NCBI GenBank assembly: GCA_030692045.1
Contig: JAUYCX010000081.1
Coordinates: 1-57,172 of the forward strand
Direction: 5' to 3'
Length of the DNA: 57,172 nucleotides
Source: Candidatus Omnitrophota bacterium
GTDB taxonomy: Bacteria; Omnitrophota; Gorgyraeia; JAUYCX01
Each line of letters opens with the position of its first letter. Position 1 is the first letter of the stretch. The notes beneath the pieces are model-generated. The model was not told the DNA's origin. It did no database searches and saw only the letters and a program-made list of their open reading frames with translations. Made by a program: the position numbers and the translations under genes. This document shows positions 43,205-50,692 of this stretch, one piece after another.

Positions 43205-44286
43205 TTTTTATTTAAAACTGACTTTAATGCTTTGATAAACTTTTTATTCTCAGCTGCTCTGCCAATGGTAACACGAATAAAATTATCCATTCCCCAACCA
43301 GCCATTTCTCTAACGATTACACCTAATTTTAAAAGCTCTTGGCAAACTCTTCGTGCATCTAAACCTACTTCAAAAAGAATAAAATTAGTTACAGAAGGGA
43401 CATACTTAAGGCCTAAATCTTCAAGGTTTTTATAAAGATAATTCTTTCCTTCTTTAACAGCCATTCTTAATTTTAACAAATTACTTTTATCATCTAAACT
43501 GGCTAAGGCTGCTGCCTGTGCCAGGGAATTCACATTAAACGGCTCACGAGGGCGATTTAAAAAATCAATGTTTTCCTTTGAAGAAATCCCATAGCCAATG
43601 CGCAGTCCCGCCAAACTATAAGCCTTGGAAAATGTCCGCGTAACAATTAGATTTTTGCCTTGTTTTAATAGACTTAAAGTATCGGGATAATCTTTTTCAG
43701 TGACAATTTCATAGTAAGCCTCATCAAAATAAACAATTAGTTCTTTGGAAATCCCGTCTAATAAATTTTGGGCCTCATCTTTTGTAACATAGGTTCCGGT
43801 GGGATTATCCGGATTGGCAATAAAAATTATCTTTGTGCGAGAGGTAATTGCCTGTTTCATCGCCTTTAGGTTATAACGAAAATCCTTTAAGGCAACAGTT
43901 ACAACTTTTGCACCAGATAATTTTGCTGCAATTTCATAAATTAAAAATGTAGGTTTGGCAATAATCACCTCATCACCCGGATTAACAAAGGCGCGCATTG
44001 CCATTGTGATTATCTCATCAGAGCCATTGCCAAAAATTAATTGATTTTCCAAAACCCTAAGCTTCTTTGCTAATTTTTTACGCAAATAAAAACAACTTCC
44101 GTCGGGATAGCGGTTCAAGGATTTTGCCGCCTTATTTATTGCCTGCAGAACTTTTTTTGACGGAGCAAAGGGGCTCTCGTTAGAAGCAAGCTTAACTACA
44201 TCTTTTAATTTAAGCTTTCTTTTTACCTCTTCAATGGGCTTGCCTGGAATGTAGGGATTTATTTTAAGAATATTTTCATTGACCAT
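43201..44286 (-). CDS. hisC: Histidinol-phosphate aminotransferase family
   Basis: This 361-aa fold-type I PLP enzyme has KLASNESPFAPS, FGNGSDEII, NPDNPTGTY, YFDEAYYE and the PLP Lys in TRTFSKAYSLAGLRIGYG. Within a pheA-DAHP synthase-tyrA cluster it may act on aromatic keto acids (phenylpyruvate, hydroxyphenylpyruvate) as well as, or instead of, histidinol phosphate. No other his genes are present. It is 1 nt behind pheA. Confidence 0.9.
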   Translation of the reverse strand: MVNENILKINPYIPGKPIEEVKRKLKLKDVVKLASNESPFAPSKKVLQAINKAAKSLNRYPDGSCFYLRKKLAKKLRVLENQLIFGNGSDEIITMAMRAFVNPGDEVIIAKPTFLIYEIAAKLSGAKVVTVALKDFRYNLKAMKQAITSRTKIIFIANPDNPTGTYVTKDEAQNLLDGISKELIVYFDEAYYEIVTEKDYPDTLSLLKQGKNLIVTRTFSKAYSLAGLRIGYGISSKENIDFLNRPREPFNVNSLAQAAALASLDDKSNLLKLRMAVKEGKNYLYKNLEDLGLKYVPSVTNFILFEVGLDARRVCQELLKLGVIVREMAGWGMDNFIRVTIGRAAENKKFIKALKSVLNKK

Positions 44287-44287
44287 T

Positions 44288-45352
44288 TTATTCTGATACT
44301 GGATAGGAACCCAAAATTTTTAAATACTTGCATTTATCTTCCAATATGCTCAAGGCCAACTTTACATTCCTATCCTGCCTGTGGCCTTTTAAATCCACAA
44401 AAAAATAGTAATCCCAGGCTTTTTTCTTAGAAGGCCGAGATTCTATACGGGTTAAGTTTATCCTAAATTTTTGAAAAGGAACCAGCATATCATGCAAAGC
44501 CCCCACCTTATCTTTTATAGAAAACATAATTGAGGTCTTATCCTCGCCGGTTGGGCCAACATCATCTCTGCCGATAACCAAAAAGCGAGTAATATTATGC
44601 GGCACATCTTCAATTGATTTGGCGATTACTTTTAAACCATAAACCTTTGCCGCCAAAATTGAAGCAATGCAGCCGCTGTTTTTTTCTTTTGTGCAGATTT
44701 GAGCGGCTTTAGCCGTGCTACTTACTTCAATACATTCAACCCTGGGAAGATTTTTTTCTAACCACATTCGGCATTGACCAAATACCTGCGGATTGGAATA
44801 AATTTTTTTAATACTTTTTATGTCGTACTTTGATAAAAGATTATGGGAGATTTCTAAAATTATCTGTGCGCAGATTTTTAAATCAGAATCTACCAACATA
44901 TCCATAGTGTGGGTTACCGCTCCTTCAATGGAGTTTTCAATTGGCACAACCCCATAATCTGCATTGCCTTTTTCTACTTCATTAAAAACTTCGGAAATTG
45001 TATCGCAGGCAGAATATGTTACAAGAGAGCCGAATTTCTTTAAAGATGCCTGATGCGTAAAGGATGCCTCAGGACCTAAGCAGGCAATTACTAAAGGCTG
45101 ACCCAAAGCCAAAGAGCTTGACATTATCTCCCGATAGATTGCCTCCACTGCTTGCTGATTTAATGGACCCTTGTTTGTTTTTGCTAACCGGCTTAAAACC
45201 TGTTTTTCCCGGTCAGGAGAATAAATGCCTTTGGATTTTTTTATCTTTAATTTCCTAATGCTTAAGCTAAGGTTAGCTCTTTTGTTAAGCAATTCAATTA
45301 TCGCTTTATCAATTGAGTCAACCTTCTGGCGTAGGCTTGTTAGTTTCATCAC
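44288..45352 (-). CDS. pheA: Chorismate mutase / prephenate dehydratase (P-protein)
   Basis: This 354-aa bifunctional protein has an AroQ-type chorismate mutase (LRQKVDSIDKAIIELLNKRA.., 1-85). A prephenate dehydratase domain follows, with LGPEASFTHQASLK, VPIENSIEGAVTHTMD and NITRFLVIG. The last domain is a C-terminal ACT domain (SIMFSIKDKVGALHDML.., ESRPSKKKAWDYYFF) for Phe feedback. It makes phenylpyruvate. The 5' end overlaps scpB by 35 nt. Confidence 0.95.
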   Translation of the reverse strand: MMKLTSLRQKVDSIDKAIIELLNKRANLSLSIRKLKIKKSKGIYSPDREKQVLSRLAKTNKGPLNQQAVEAIYREIMSSSLALGQPLVIACLGPEASFTHQASLKKFGSLVTYSACDTISEVFNEVEKGNADYGVVPIENSIEGAVTHTMDMLVDSDLKICAQIILEISHNLLSKYDIKSIKKIYSNPQVFGQCRMWLEKNLPRVECIEVSSTAKAAQICTKEKNSGCIASILAAKVYGLKVIAKSIEDVPHNITRFLVIGRDDVGPTGEDKTSIMFSIKDKVGALHDMLVPFQKFRINLTRIESRPSKKKAWDYYFFVDLKGHRQDRNVKLALSILEDKCKYLKILGSYPVSE

Positions 45353-45962
45353 TTACCTCCCCTGATGTTGCATCTTTTGGTTTTTGAACATCATCTTTAG
45401 ACTCTGAGGGTGTGTTTTCTTCAGCTGTATTTTGCTGTAATGATGAAAAATCTTCTAACTTTGGCAAATCAGCTAATGATTTTAATCCAAAATATTCTAA
45501 AAATTGCCGGGTTGTGCCATACACAAATGGCCTGCCTAAAACATCCTTTCTTCCGGCAATTCTCACCAAACCCTTTTCTAATAAAGTATTTATTACTCCA
45601 TCCACATTAACCCCGCGAATAGATTCAATCTCCAAACGGGTTACTGGTTGTTTATAAGCAATAACTGCCAATGTTTCTAAAGCAGGAGAGGACAATCTTT
45701 CTTTATGCCGGGATTTATAAAATTTTTTAATGTAACTGGCATAATCTTCGCTGGTAATCATCTGAAATCCACCAGCAACCTCAACTATTCTAATGCCGCT
45801 TTTTCTTTCTTCGTATTCGTTCTTTAGATTAACAAGCAATTCTCGGATAATCTGAGTATCTACACCCTCCAAAACATCTTTAACCTGCTCTAAAAGCAAT
45901 GGCTTTTCGCTGATAAACAGCAATGCCTCAATTACACCCTTTAAATGGGCCTCGTTTTCCAT
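45318..45962 (-). CDS. scpB: Segregation and condensation protein B
   Basis: This 214-aa protein has tandem winged helices with ALLFISEKPLLLEQV and the ScpB signature LSSPALETLAVIAYKQPVTR..IESIRGVNVDGVI, GLVRIAGRKDVLGRPFVYGTT. The C-terminal 45 residues are acidic and disordered-looking. It is the kleisin-associated subunit of Smc-ScpAB; scpA is not in the window. It overlaps pheA and abuts ruvA. Confidence 0.93.
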   Translation of the reverse strand: MENEAHLKGVIEALLFISEKPLLLEQVKDVLEGVDTQIIRELLVNLKNEYEERKSGIRIVEVAGGFQMITSEDYASYIKKFYKSRHKERLSSPALETLAVIAYKQPVTRLEIESIRGVNVDGVINTLLEKGLVRIAGRKDVLGRPFVYGTTRQFLEYFGLKSLADLPKLEDFSSLQQNTAEENTPSESKDDVQKPKDATSGEVSDETNKPTPEG

Positions 45963-46588
45963 TAGCGTTTAACCTTCTGACGATAAATCTCATTCAAAAG
46001 CTCTTCGCTGTTAGCTATCTCTGGATGGCGTTCTAAGGCCTTTTGAATCATCTCTTTTGCTTCTTGCTTTTTATACTGTAATTGCAATAAAATCTCTAAG
46101 GCCTCCTCTTGCCAATCTTGTGTCGCGCCGCTTACCTTTTGTCCTAAGCTATCCTGAATCAAGCCAAATTTGCCCACCTTTTTCTGAAGCTTTGCCACTA
46201 TCTCTTTTGCCCTTTGCTCGCCAATTCCAGGCAGAGTTTTTAAAAATTTCAAATCTCCCTCATCAATTGCCCGGGCAATATCTGAAATGGGTTTGTTTAA
46301 TGCCCTGACTGCTGCACGCGGACCAATTCCTGAGACGGTAATAAACTGCTCAAAAAAATCCTTTTCTACTTGATTCAAAAAACCAATAAGTACGGGTGTA
46401 GAACGAGACGGCTCTGCCTGAAGATAATGATAAGTAATTAAACGAAGTATTCCATCATTATTAATATTTTCATTTAAACGCTCAAAGACTGTTGCAGGCA
46501 TAAGCACCTCGTAACTTATGCCTTGAACATCTAATACTACACAATTTTTGCCACGATTCTTTAATTTACCGCAAAGCTCTACAATCAT
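45962..46588 (-). CDS. ruvA: Holliday junction helicase subunit RuvA
   Basis: This 208-aa protein has an N-terminal OB fold (VLDVQGISYEVLMP), tandem HhH motifs (ITVSGIGPRAAVRAL, LKTLPGIGEQRAKEIVAKL) and a C-terminal RuvB-binding domain. It overlaps ruvC by 4 nt. ruvB would be expected next; scpB follows instead, so ruvB lies elsewhere in the genome. Confidence 0.95.
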   Translation of the reverse strand: MIVELCGKLKNRGKNCVVLDVQGISYEVLMPATVFERLNENINNDGILRLITYHYLQAEPSRSTPVLIGFLNQVEKDFFEQFITVSGIGPRAAVRALNKPISDIARAIDEGDLKFLKTLPGIGEQRAKEIVAKLQKKVGKFGLIQDSLGQKVSGATQDWQEEALEILLQLQYKKQEAKEMIQKALERHPEIANSEELLNEIYRQKVKR

Positions 46589-47067
46589 ATTTTTACCTTT
46601 GAGATTTGGGCATGCGCCACAGCCAAACTCAAGGCATCGCTTATATCCAGGCTTAAGGTATCGGGTTTCAAATGAAAAATATTCCCCATCATCCTTTGGG
46701 CTTGAAATTTTGAAGCACTTCCTCTGCCTAAAATAGCTTGCCTTACGCGCTTTGCAGGATATTCAAAAAAATCCAAGCTTAATTGCGTTGCCAACAGACA
46801 AATAACTCCTCTCACATGGCCCAAAAGGCAAGCAGTTGTGGGATGGCGATAGTGAGTATAGAGTTTTTCCAAGACCATACAATCTGGTTTTTGTTCTTTA
46901 ATAAGTCCTAACAACCCTCGATAAATTTTATTTAGCCTCTTGCTTAAGCCATCCTTGAGGATTGTCTTAACTGTTCCTGCCTCAACTAAAACTAATCGAG
47001 AATTACTTACATCAATCACGCCATAACCTGTGGTGTTTAAACCTGGGTCAATTCCCAGAATTCTCAT
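46585..47067 (-). CDS. ruvC: Holliday junction resolvase RuvC
   Basis: This 160-aa RNase H-fold nuclease shows ILGIDPGLNTTGYGV (catalytic Asp), MVLEKLY (Glu), a basic PAKRVRQAILGRG stretch and ALSLAVAH at the C-terminal catalytic region (DISDALSLA). It resolves junctions together with RuvAB. It lies 4 nt behind yebC in the usual yebC-ruvC-ruvA order. Confidence 0.95.
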   Translation of the reverse strand: MRILGIDPGLNTTGYGVIDVSNSRLVLVEAGTVKTILKDGLSKRLNKIYRGLLGLIKEQKPDCMVLEKLYTHYRHPTTACLLGHVRGVICLLATQLSLDFFEYPAKRVRQAILGRGSASKFQAQRMMGNIFHLKPDTLSLDISDALSLAVAHAQISKVKI

Positions 47068-47071
47068 TGGG

Positions 47072-47830
47072 CTACCCTTCCTTTACAGAAATCTCCTCTA
47101 AAATATCGTCTGGAATATCAAAGTTGGCATAGACATGCTGAACATCCTCGTGGTCTTCTAACGCCTCAACTAAGGCTAAAACCTGTTTTGCATCATTTCC
47201 CGTAACCTTAACAGTAGAGCTAGGGAGCATAGTTATCTCTGCAAGTTGTGTTGTAATACCCTTTTCTTTGAGGGTTGCTTTTAATTTTTCAAAGTCCTGA
47301 GTGTTGCAGGTAATTTCATAATTTTTGTCTTCTGGTTTCATATCCTCTGCACCAACATCTAAAACAATTGCCATAAGCTTATCTTCATCAATTTGTGATT
47401 TATCTACCAAGATATAACCCTTCTTAACAAACATCCAGCTAACCGCACCTGCGCCTGCCATATTGCCATTTTTTTTGGAAAGTAAATTTCTTAATTCTGC
47501 GGTTGTGCGATTTTTATTATCTGTTAAGGCATCAATCATAATCGCCACACCCCCTGGTCCATAAGCTTCGTAAACTATAGATTCATAGCTTATACCAGGA
47601 AGTTCGCCAGTTCCTTTCTTGATAGCATTTTTCACATTATCCGAAGGCATATTTATTTCTTTTGCCTTTGCCATAGCTGAACGTAAAGCCGCGTTAGTCT
47701 CAGGATTTCCTCCGCCACTGCGAGCCGAGGCAGTAATTTCACGAATAACCTTTGTATAGGCAGCCCCCTTTTTTGCATCCATAAGGGCTTTTTTATGTTT
47801 AATCCCAGCCCATTTTGAGTGTCCAGACAT
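47072..47830 (-). CDS. yebC: YebC/PmpR-family protein
   Basis: The chosen start is ATG 47830 (MSGHSKWAGIKHKK), the family N-terminus, with AAAGGAGG upstream; the frame to 47869 enters repeat copy B. The protein of about 252 aa has the family blocks SGHSKWxxIKHKK, NPxxNxxLRxAxxKAK, YEAYGPGGVAIMIDALTDNKNRT and EDVQHVYANFDIPD. YebC proteins act as transcription regulators or relieve ribosome stalling at polyproline. It heads yebC-ruvC-ruvA-scpB-pheA. Confidence 0.95.
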   Translation of the reverse strand: MSGHSKWAGIKHKKALMDAKKGAAYTKVIREITASARSGGGNPETNAALRSAMAKAKEINMPSDNVKNAIKKGTGELPGISYESIVYEAYGPGGVAIMIDALTDNKNRTTAELRNLLSKKNGNMAGAGAVSWMFVKKGYILVDKSQIDEDKLMAIVLDVGAEDMKPEDKNYEITCNTQDFEKLKATLKEKGITTQLAEITMLPSSTVKVTGNDAKQVLALVEALEDHEDVQHVYANFDIPDDILEEISVKEG

Positions 47831-47842
47831 AACTTTTCCTCC

Positions 47843-48026
47843 TTTAATGAGCACATAACTTACGAACACGAAAGTGTGAGTAAGTTATAAGTGCGAATTA
47901 AATCCTTGACAATTTTTGAAATAACAGTCGATTTCGAAAACAACCCTTGACTCAAAAATTGTCAAGGATCAAATTCAGCCGTAAACTTATGTCGCTTACG
48001 CTTCCATAAGTTTGGGCTTCATTTGA
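47843..48026 (-). repeat. Composite hairpin repeat, copy B (three-arm form)
   Basis: It runs from the 3' end of rnpB (P1 starts at 48025) to the yebC SD. Plus-strand order: TTTAATGA; arm 1 (GCACATAACTTAC / GTAAGTTATAAGTGC); GAATTAAAT; arm 2 (CCTTGACAATTTTTGA / TCAAAAATTGTCAAGG); CAAATTC; arm 3 (AGCCGTAAACTTATG / CATAAGTTTGGGCT); TCATTTGA. The terminal repeats can pair to give a four-way junction. Arm 1 is almost identical to copy A. Confidence 0.8.
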
Positions 48027-48376
48027 GCAAGCCAATAAGCCGAGTTCTGTGCTGATTGCGAATTTTCGCATCTGGATGGTCATTTCTCTTCTTCTGTAAA
48101 TTGCTTCACAGAATCAAGCAGTCTACCCAGAGATTTTAACGAAGCGGGCAAAAACTTCTCTCTCCCTATTTGACCTTGCTCCGCGTAGAGATTGCCTCGT
48201 TTCACGTCATCGCAAAACGCAAAAATTTTGCGCCTTAGCGGTTACTCGTCTCTGTGGCTCTAATCCTATCCTGATTCTCATCAGGACGGCGGCCATTAAC
48301 CGCTACGCTTTACCCTCTGGAGCTCGGACTTTCCTCCCGCCACAATTCATTGGCGGGCAACCACCTTGGCTTGCTC
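48025..48376 (-). ncRNA. rnpB: RNase P RNA, class A
   Basis: The minus strand has the universal GAGGAAAGTCCGAGCTCC near the 5' end, AGGGTAAAGCGTAGCGG, GACGTGAAACGAGGC, CTGGGTAGACTGCTTGA and the 3' signature CAGCACAGAACTCGGCTTAT. The P1 strands GAGCAAGCCAA and TTGGCTTGCTC pair and fix the ends. It processes tRNA 5' leaders. The 5' end lies inside the RNase HI-like gene (about 30-nt overlap). The 3' end abuts repeat copy B. One variable helix looks like an inserted CCGCTAAG/CGCAAAA repeat. Confidence 0.95.
48211..48242. repeat. CCGCTAAG/CGCAAAA repeat inside rnpB
   Basis: On the minus strand ACCGCTAAGGCGCAAAATTTTTGCGTTTTGCG matches the ends of the repeats behind rodA (ACCGCTAAAACGCAAA) and aroA (ACCGCTAAATCGCAAA). 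It folds as GCGCAAAA / TTTTGCGT and falls in a length-variable helix region of RNase P RNA, where an insertion could be tolerated. Confidence 0.5.
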
Positions 48377-48772
48377 TTTAATTGCCTTTTGGGCTAATTT
48401 ATCTGCACCGCGATTTTTTTCGCGGGGTATTTGGGCTATCTTAACTTTATCAAACCCGGAAAGCAGATGTTTTACCTGTTCAAACAAAGCTCTAATGTTA
48501 GGATTTTTTACTTTATAAATTCCTTTTAACTGACGCAATATTAGTTCAGAATCAGTATTTACAAATATCTCTTTTGCCTTTAAAATCAAGGCTTCTTGCA
48601 AACCATAAATTAAGGCTGTATATTCAGCAATGTTATTGGTTGTTGAACCAATGTATTTATAAAAATTTTTAACCACTTCCTCGCCATTACAGATAACTAC
48701 GCCAATTGCGGCATCTCCGGGATTACCTTTTGAAGCGCCATCAATAAAAATACTTAAACTTTTATAACTCAA
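48347..48772 (-). CDS. RNase HI-like protein
   Basis: I take TTG 48772 (MSYKSLSIFIDG) as start, with AGAGGA upstream; a TTG at 48811 would add 13 residues. The protein of about 141 aa has the RNase H fold and catalytic acids in IDGASKGNPG, NIAEYTALIYGL and VNTDSELILRQL, with a late Asp in NRGADKLAQKA. It is similar to short RnhA/YpdQ-type proteins. It overlaps the zinc-ribbon gene's end, and its last codons overlap the 5' end of rnpB on the same strand, so an RNA-processing protein and the RNase P RNA share sequence. Confidence 0.88.
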   Translation of the reverse strand: MSYKSLSIFIDGASKGNPGDAAIGVVICNGEEVVKNFYKYIGSTTNNIAEYTALIYGLQEALILKAKEIFVNTDSELILRQLKGIYKVKNPNIRALFEQVKHLLSGFDKVKIAQIPREKNRGADKLAQKAIKEQAKVVARQ

Positions 48773-48774
48773 AT

Positions 48775-49500
48775 TTATATATCCTCTTCCAGATAAAGAA
48801 TTCTTGCGCAAACCTCGCAGATAACTACCTTTTCATGGCTTTTGATTTCATTTATTACCTGAGGCGGAACATTCATAAAACAACCCTGACAGGCTTCATT
48901 TTTTATAGGAACAAGGGCTAAGCCATCGCGATTTTTTAATATGCGTTCATATTTTAAGATAATCTTTTTGTCTATATCAGGAATTATTTGTTTACGCTTT
49001 AAATCCAGTTTGGTTAAAAGCTCTGCAATTTCTTTTAGGCGTTCTTCAACCGTCTTACTTTGCGCATTAAGCTTTTCTTCTTCATTTTTCAAAAATGCGT
49101 TTTCCTTATCTACCTCGGCTTTCAAAACATCTACCTCATCAAAAATTTTTAGGATATCCTCTTCTGATACCGATTTATCCGCCTTAAAACCCTCGATTTC
49201 TCTTAGCTTAGCTTGATATTCCTTGTTTGTCTTAATTAAGAAAAGCTGGGTTTGGGCATGCTTTATTTGGTCTTCCTTAGCTTGCAATTCTAATTCCTTT
49301 AACTTTCTTTGAACCTGTAGTTGCTTTAATTTATCTTCTAAGGCATTTAGTTTAGTTTTTTTGTCCCCAAAGTCTTTTTGTAATCCTTGAATAAATTTTG
49401 GCTTTTCTACTTTTTCTCTGTTTAAGGCGTAGATTTCAGCGTCTAATGCCTGAAGCTCGACTAATTTCTTTACCTGGTCTCGAATTAAAACCTCAGACAA
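48775..49500 (-). CDS. Coiled-coil zinc-ribbon protein (COG1579 type)
   Basis: This 241-aa protein has a long antiparallel coiled coil (about 10-180, e.g. LQKDFGDKKTKLNALEDKLK). The C-terminal zinc ribbon is CQGCFMNVPPQVINEI..VVICEVCARILY (C-x2-C..C-x2-C). The family is widespread and linked to nucleic-acid or secretion roles in different bacteria, so function is open. It is placed between the two tRNA genes upstream and the RNase HI-like gene and rnpB downstream. Confidence 0.85.
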   Translation of the reverse strand: MSEVLIRDQVKKLVELQALDAEIYALNREKVEKPKFIQGLQKDFGDKKTKLNALEDKLKQLQVQRKLKELELQAKEDQIKHAQTQLFLIKTNKEYQAKLREIEGFKADKSVSEEDILKIFDEVDVLKAEVDKENAFLKNEEEKLNAQSKTVEERLKEIAELLTKLDLKRKQIIPDIDKKIILKYERILKNRDGLALVPIKNEACQGCFMNVPPQVINEIKSHEKVVICEVCARILYLEEDI

Positions 49501-49532
49501 TTTATCTCTCCATTGATTAATTTTTTAATATT

Positions 49533-49557
49533 ATGGATTTTGCGAAGCAAAATCCAT
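49533..49557 (-). other. Hairpin in the 3' trailer of tRNA-Val
   Basis: ATGGATTTTGC-TTCG-CAAAATCCAT is a near-perfect stem with a UUCG tetraloop that begins right at the tRNA 3' end. The following sequence is AATATTAAAAAA, not a T-run, so it is better read as a processing or stabilising hairpin than a terminator. It leaves tRNAs and the zinc-ribbon gene in one possible transcript. Confidence 0.5.
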
Positions 49558-49630
49558 GGGCGATAGAGGATTTGAACCTCTGGCCTCCACAATGTGAGTG
49601 TGGCGCTCTAACCAACTGAGCCAATCGCCC
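49557..49630 (-). tRNA. tRNA-Val (anticodon CAC)
   Basis: This is a 74-nt cloverleaf on the minus strand. The acceptor is GGGCGAT / ATCGCCC plus discriminator A, the D-arm contains GGCTCAGTTGG, the anticodon stem CCACA / TGTGG encloses CTCACAT (anticodon CAC), and the T-arm is CAGAGGTTCAAATCCTCT. CCA is not encoded. Confidence 0.95.
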
Positions 49631-49639
49631 TCAACACTC

Positions 49640-49713
49640 TGGGCCCATCAGGATTCGAACCTGAGACCCGCTGATTATGAGTCAGCTGCTCTAACCAGCT
49701 GAGCTATGGGCCC
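49640..49713 (-). tRNA. tRNA with CAU anticodon (Ile2 or elongator Met)
   Basis: This is a 74-nt cloverleaf on the minus strand. The acceptor is GGGCCCA / TGGGCCC plus A. The anticodon stem CTGA / TCAG encloses CTCATAA (anticodon CAT), and the T-arm is CTCAGGTTCGAATCCTGA. It is not an initiator (no three consecutive G:C pairs in the anticodon stem). The GGGCCxATAGCTCAGCTGG body resembles tRNA-Ile, suggesting an Ile2 modified by TilS, but Met cannot be excluded by eye. CCA is not encoded. Confidence 0.93.
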
Positions 49714-49771
49714 TTGTAATTCCAGAATAAATTGCCAAAATATTATTATCTAGATTACAAAATAACACTAT

Positions 49772-49800
49772 ATAATACTATTTTAAAGGATTTTTGGCAA
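49772..49800 (-). promoter_or_regulatory. Promoter of the tRNA operon
   Basis: TTGCCA (49795-49800), a 17-nt spacer and TATTAT (49772-49777) occur on the minus strand, about 55 nt before the first tRNA. The remainder of the 348-nt gap up to relE holds only a tentative 34-codon ORF. Confidence 0.65.
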
Positions 49801-49854
49801 GATAAAAATTGGCTTGGCTCGGGTTGGTTTAAATTTGACAGATATTCTATGGCT

Positions 49855-49959
49855 TTATTTATTTTTAAAAGCCCTTAGTCTATCCTTAAGGAGTTGCTTT
49901 CTCTCTCTTAATAATCTGGAAATATTCTTTTGTCTTCTGGTAATTCTTTCTCTGGGCAT
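49855..49959 (-). CDS. Possible 34-aa basic peptide
   Basis: ATG to TAA on the minus strand encodes a peptide with about half Lys/Arg residues (MPRERITRRQKNISRLLRER.. ending FKNK). It lies between relE and the tRNA promoter. No good SD precedes it, and I know no family it belongs to. It could be a small RNA-binding protein, a gene remnant or chance. Confidence 0.25.
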   Translation of the reverse strand: MPRERITRRQKNISRLLRERKQLLKDRLRAFKNK

Positions 49960-50061
49960 TTTTAAATGCTTTAGGGTTTACTCATTACGTATAAACGACA
50001 CTATTCTATTTCCAATGGTTATTGAGTTCTGATATTATTTTCCAAATATACTCTGCATCAA

Positions 50062-50319
50062 CTATCTATAAACTTCTCTTCTGTGCTCAATTCTAATTAT
50101 GCCAATATATTTTTGTTCCTTGTAAAAAGTGTATGCCAACCTGTAATCGCCAATACGATATGAATAACAACCTTTGAATTCTGCTTGCAAAGGCTTACCA
50201 ATAAGGGGCTCTTTAGCAATATACTCTAACGCTGTAACAACTCTTTCTTTGAGTTTTGTATCTTGGAGCTTTTGGAATTGTTTTGAAGCGGTGTTTGAGA
50301 ATTTGATAAGGTAGGACAT
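50062..50319 (-). CDS. RelE/ParE-family toxin
   Basis: This 85-aa protein has the RelE fold pattern SYLIKFSNTASKQFQKLQDTKLKE..PLIGKPLQAEFKGCYSYRIGDYRLAYTF..IIRIEHRREVYR, including the typical YRIGDYRLAY strand and C-terminal HRxxVYR. RelE toxins cut mRNA on the ribosome. The gene abuts the antitoxin gene (stop/start within 1 nt) and is intact. Confidence 0.9.
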   Translation of the reverse strand: MSYLIKFSNTASKQFQKLQDTKLKERVVTALEYIAKEPLIGKPLQAEFKGCYSYRIGDYRLAYTFYKEQKYIGIIRIEHRREVYR

Positions 50320-50589
50320 TTATCTTCTTTGAGCTCTGCCAACAACCTCTTTAAAACTTTTGGTTTGGCCCAATTCTAATTCCTTCTTTGCCTTTCTGAT
50401 TTCTTTTAAGGCTTTTTTATCAGACATAATCTCTAAGGTTTCTAACCAACCCCCAAACTCATCTGCATTCATAACTACTGCCGCAGGTTTTCCCTGTTTA
50501 GTTATAAGAAACCGCTCCAGCCTCTTATCAGAGTTTCTGATAAGTTCCAAAAAATGAGATTTTGCTTCTGTAACTGTTAGGGTAGTCAT
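50320..50589 (-). CDS. Phd/YefM-type antitoxin
   Basis: The start is ATG 50589, 7 nt after GGAGG; the GTG at 50598 lies in the SD. The 89-aa protein has a Phd/YefM-type N-terminal DNA-binding domain (TLTVTEAKSHFLELIR..FLITKQGKPAAVVMNADEF). The acidic/basic C-terminal tail (ALKEIRKAKKELELGQTKSF) would wrap the toxin. It probably represses its own promoter at 50625-50653. Confidence 0.88.
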   Translation of the reverse strand: MTTLTVTEAKSHFLELIRNSDKRLERFLITKQGKPAAVVMNADEFGGWLETLEIMSDKKALKEIRKAKKELELGQTKSFKEVVGRAQRR

Positions 50590-50624
50590 ATTCTTCACCT
50601 CCGACTTCTAATCTATCCATTAAA

Positions 50625-50653
50625 AGTATAAATCAGAAATCTCTGCTTGTCAA
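50625..50653 (-). promoter_or_regulatory. Promoter of the relE/phd-type operon
   Basis: TTGACA (50648-50653), a 17-nt spacer and TATACT (50625-50630) occur on the minus strand. Just upstream, two direct copies of AATGACTAT (about 50659-50682, plus strand) are candidate operator half-sites for the antitoxin. Confidence 0.75.
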
Positions 50654-50692
50654 GTATAAAATGACTATTATAATGACTATATTTTTTCTCAG

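Noticed and set aside
47653-47856. Out-of-frame ORF overlapping yebC
   Set aside because: Shadow of yebC in another frame, with no independent signals.
49814-50032. 72-codon plus-strand ORF in the gap after the tRNA promoter
   Set aside because: Hydrophobic low-complexity translation of AT-rich DNA, no SD, opposite to all neighbours, and antisense to the small basic ORF.
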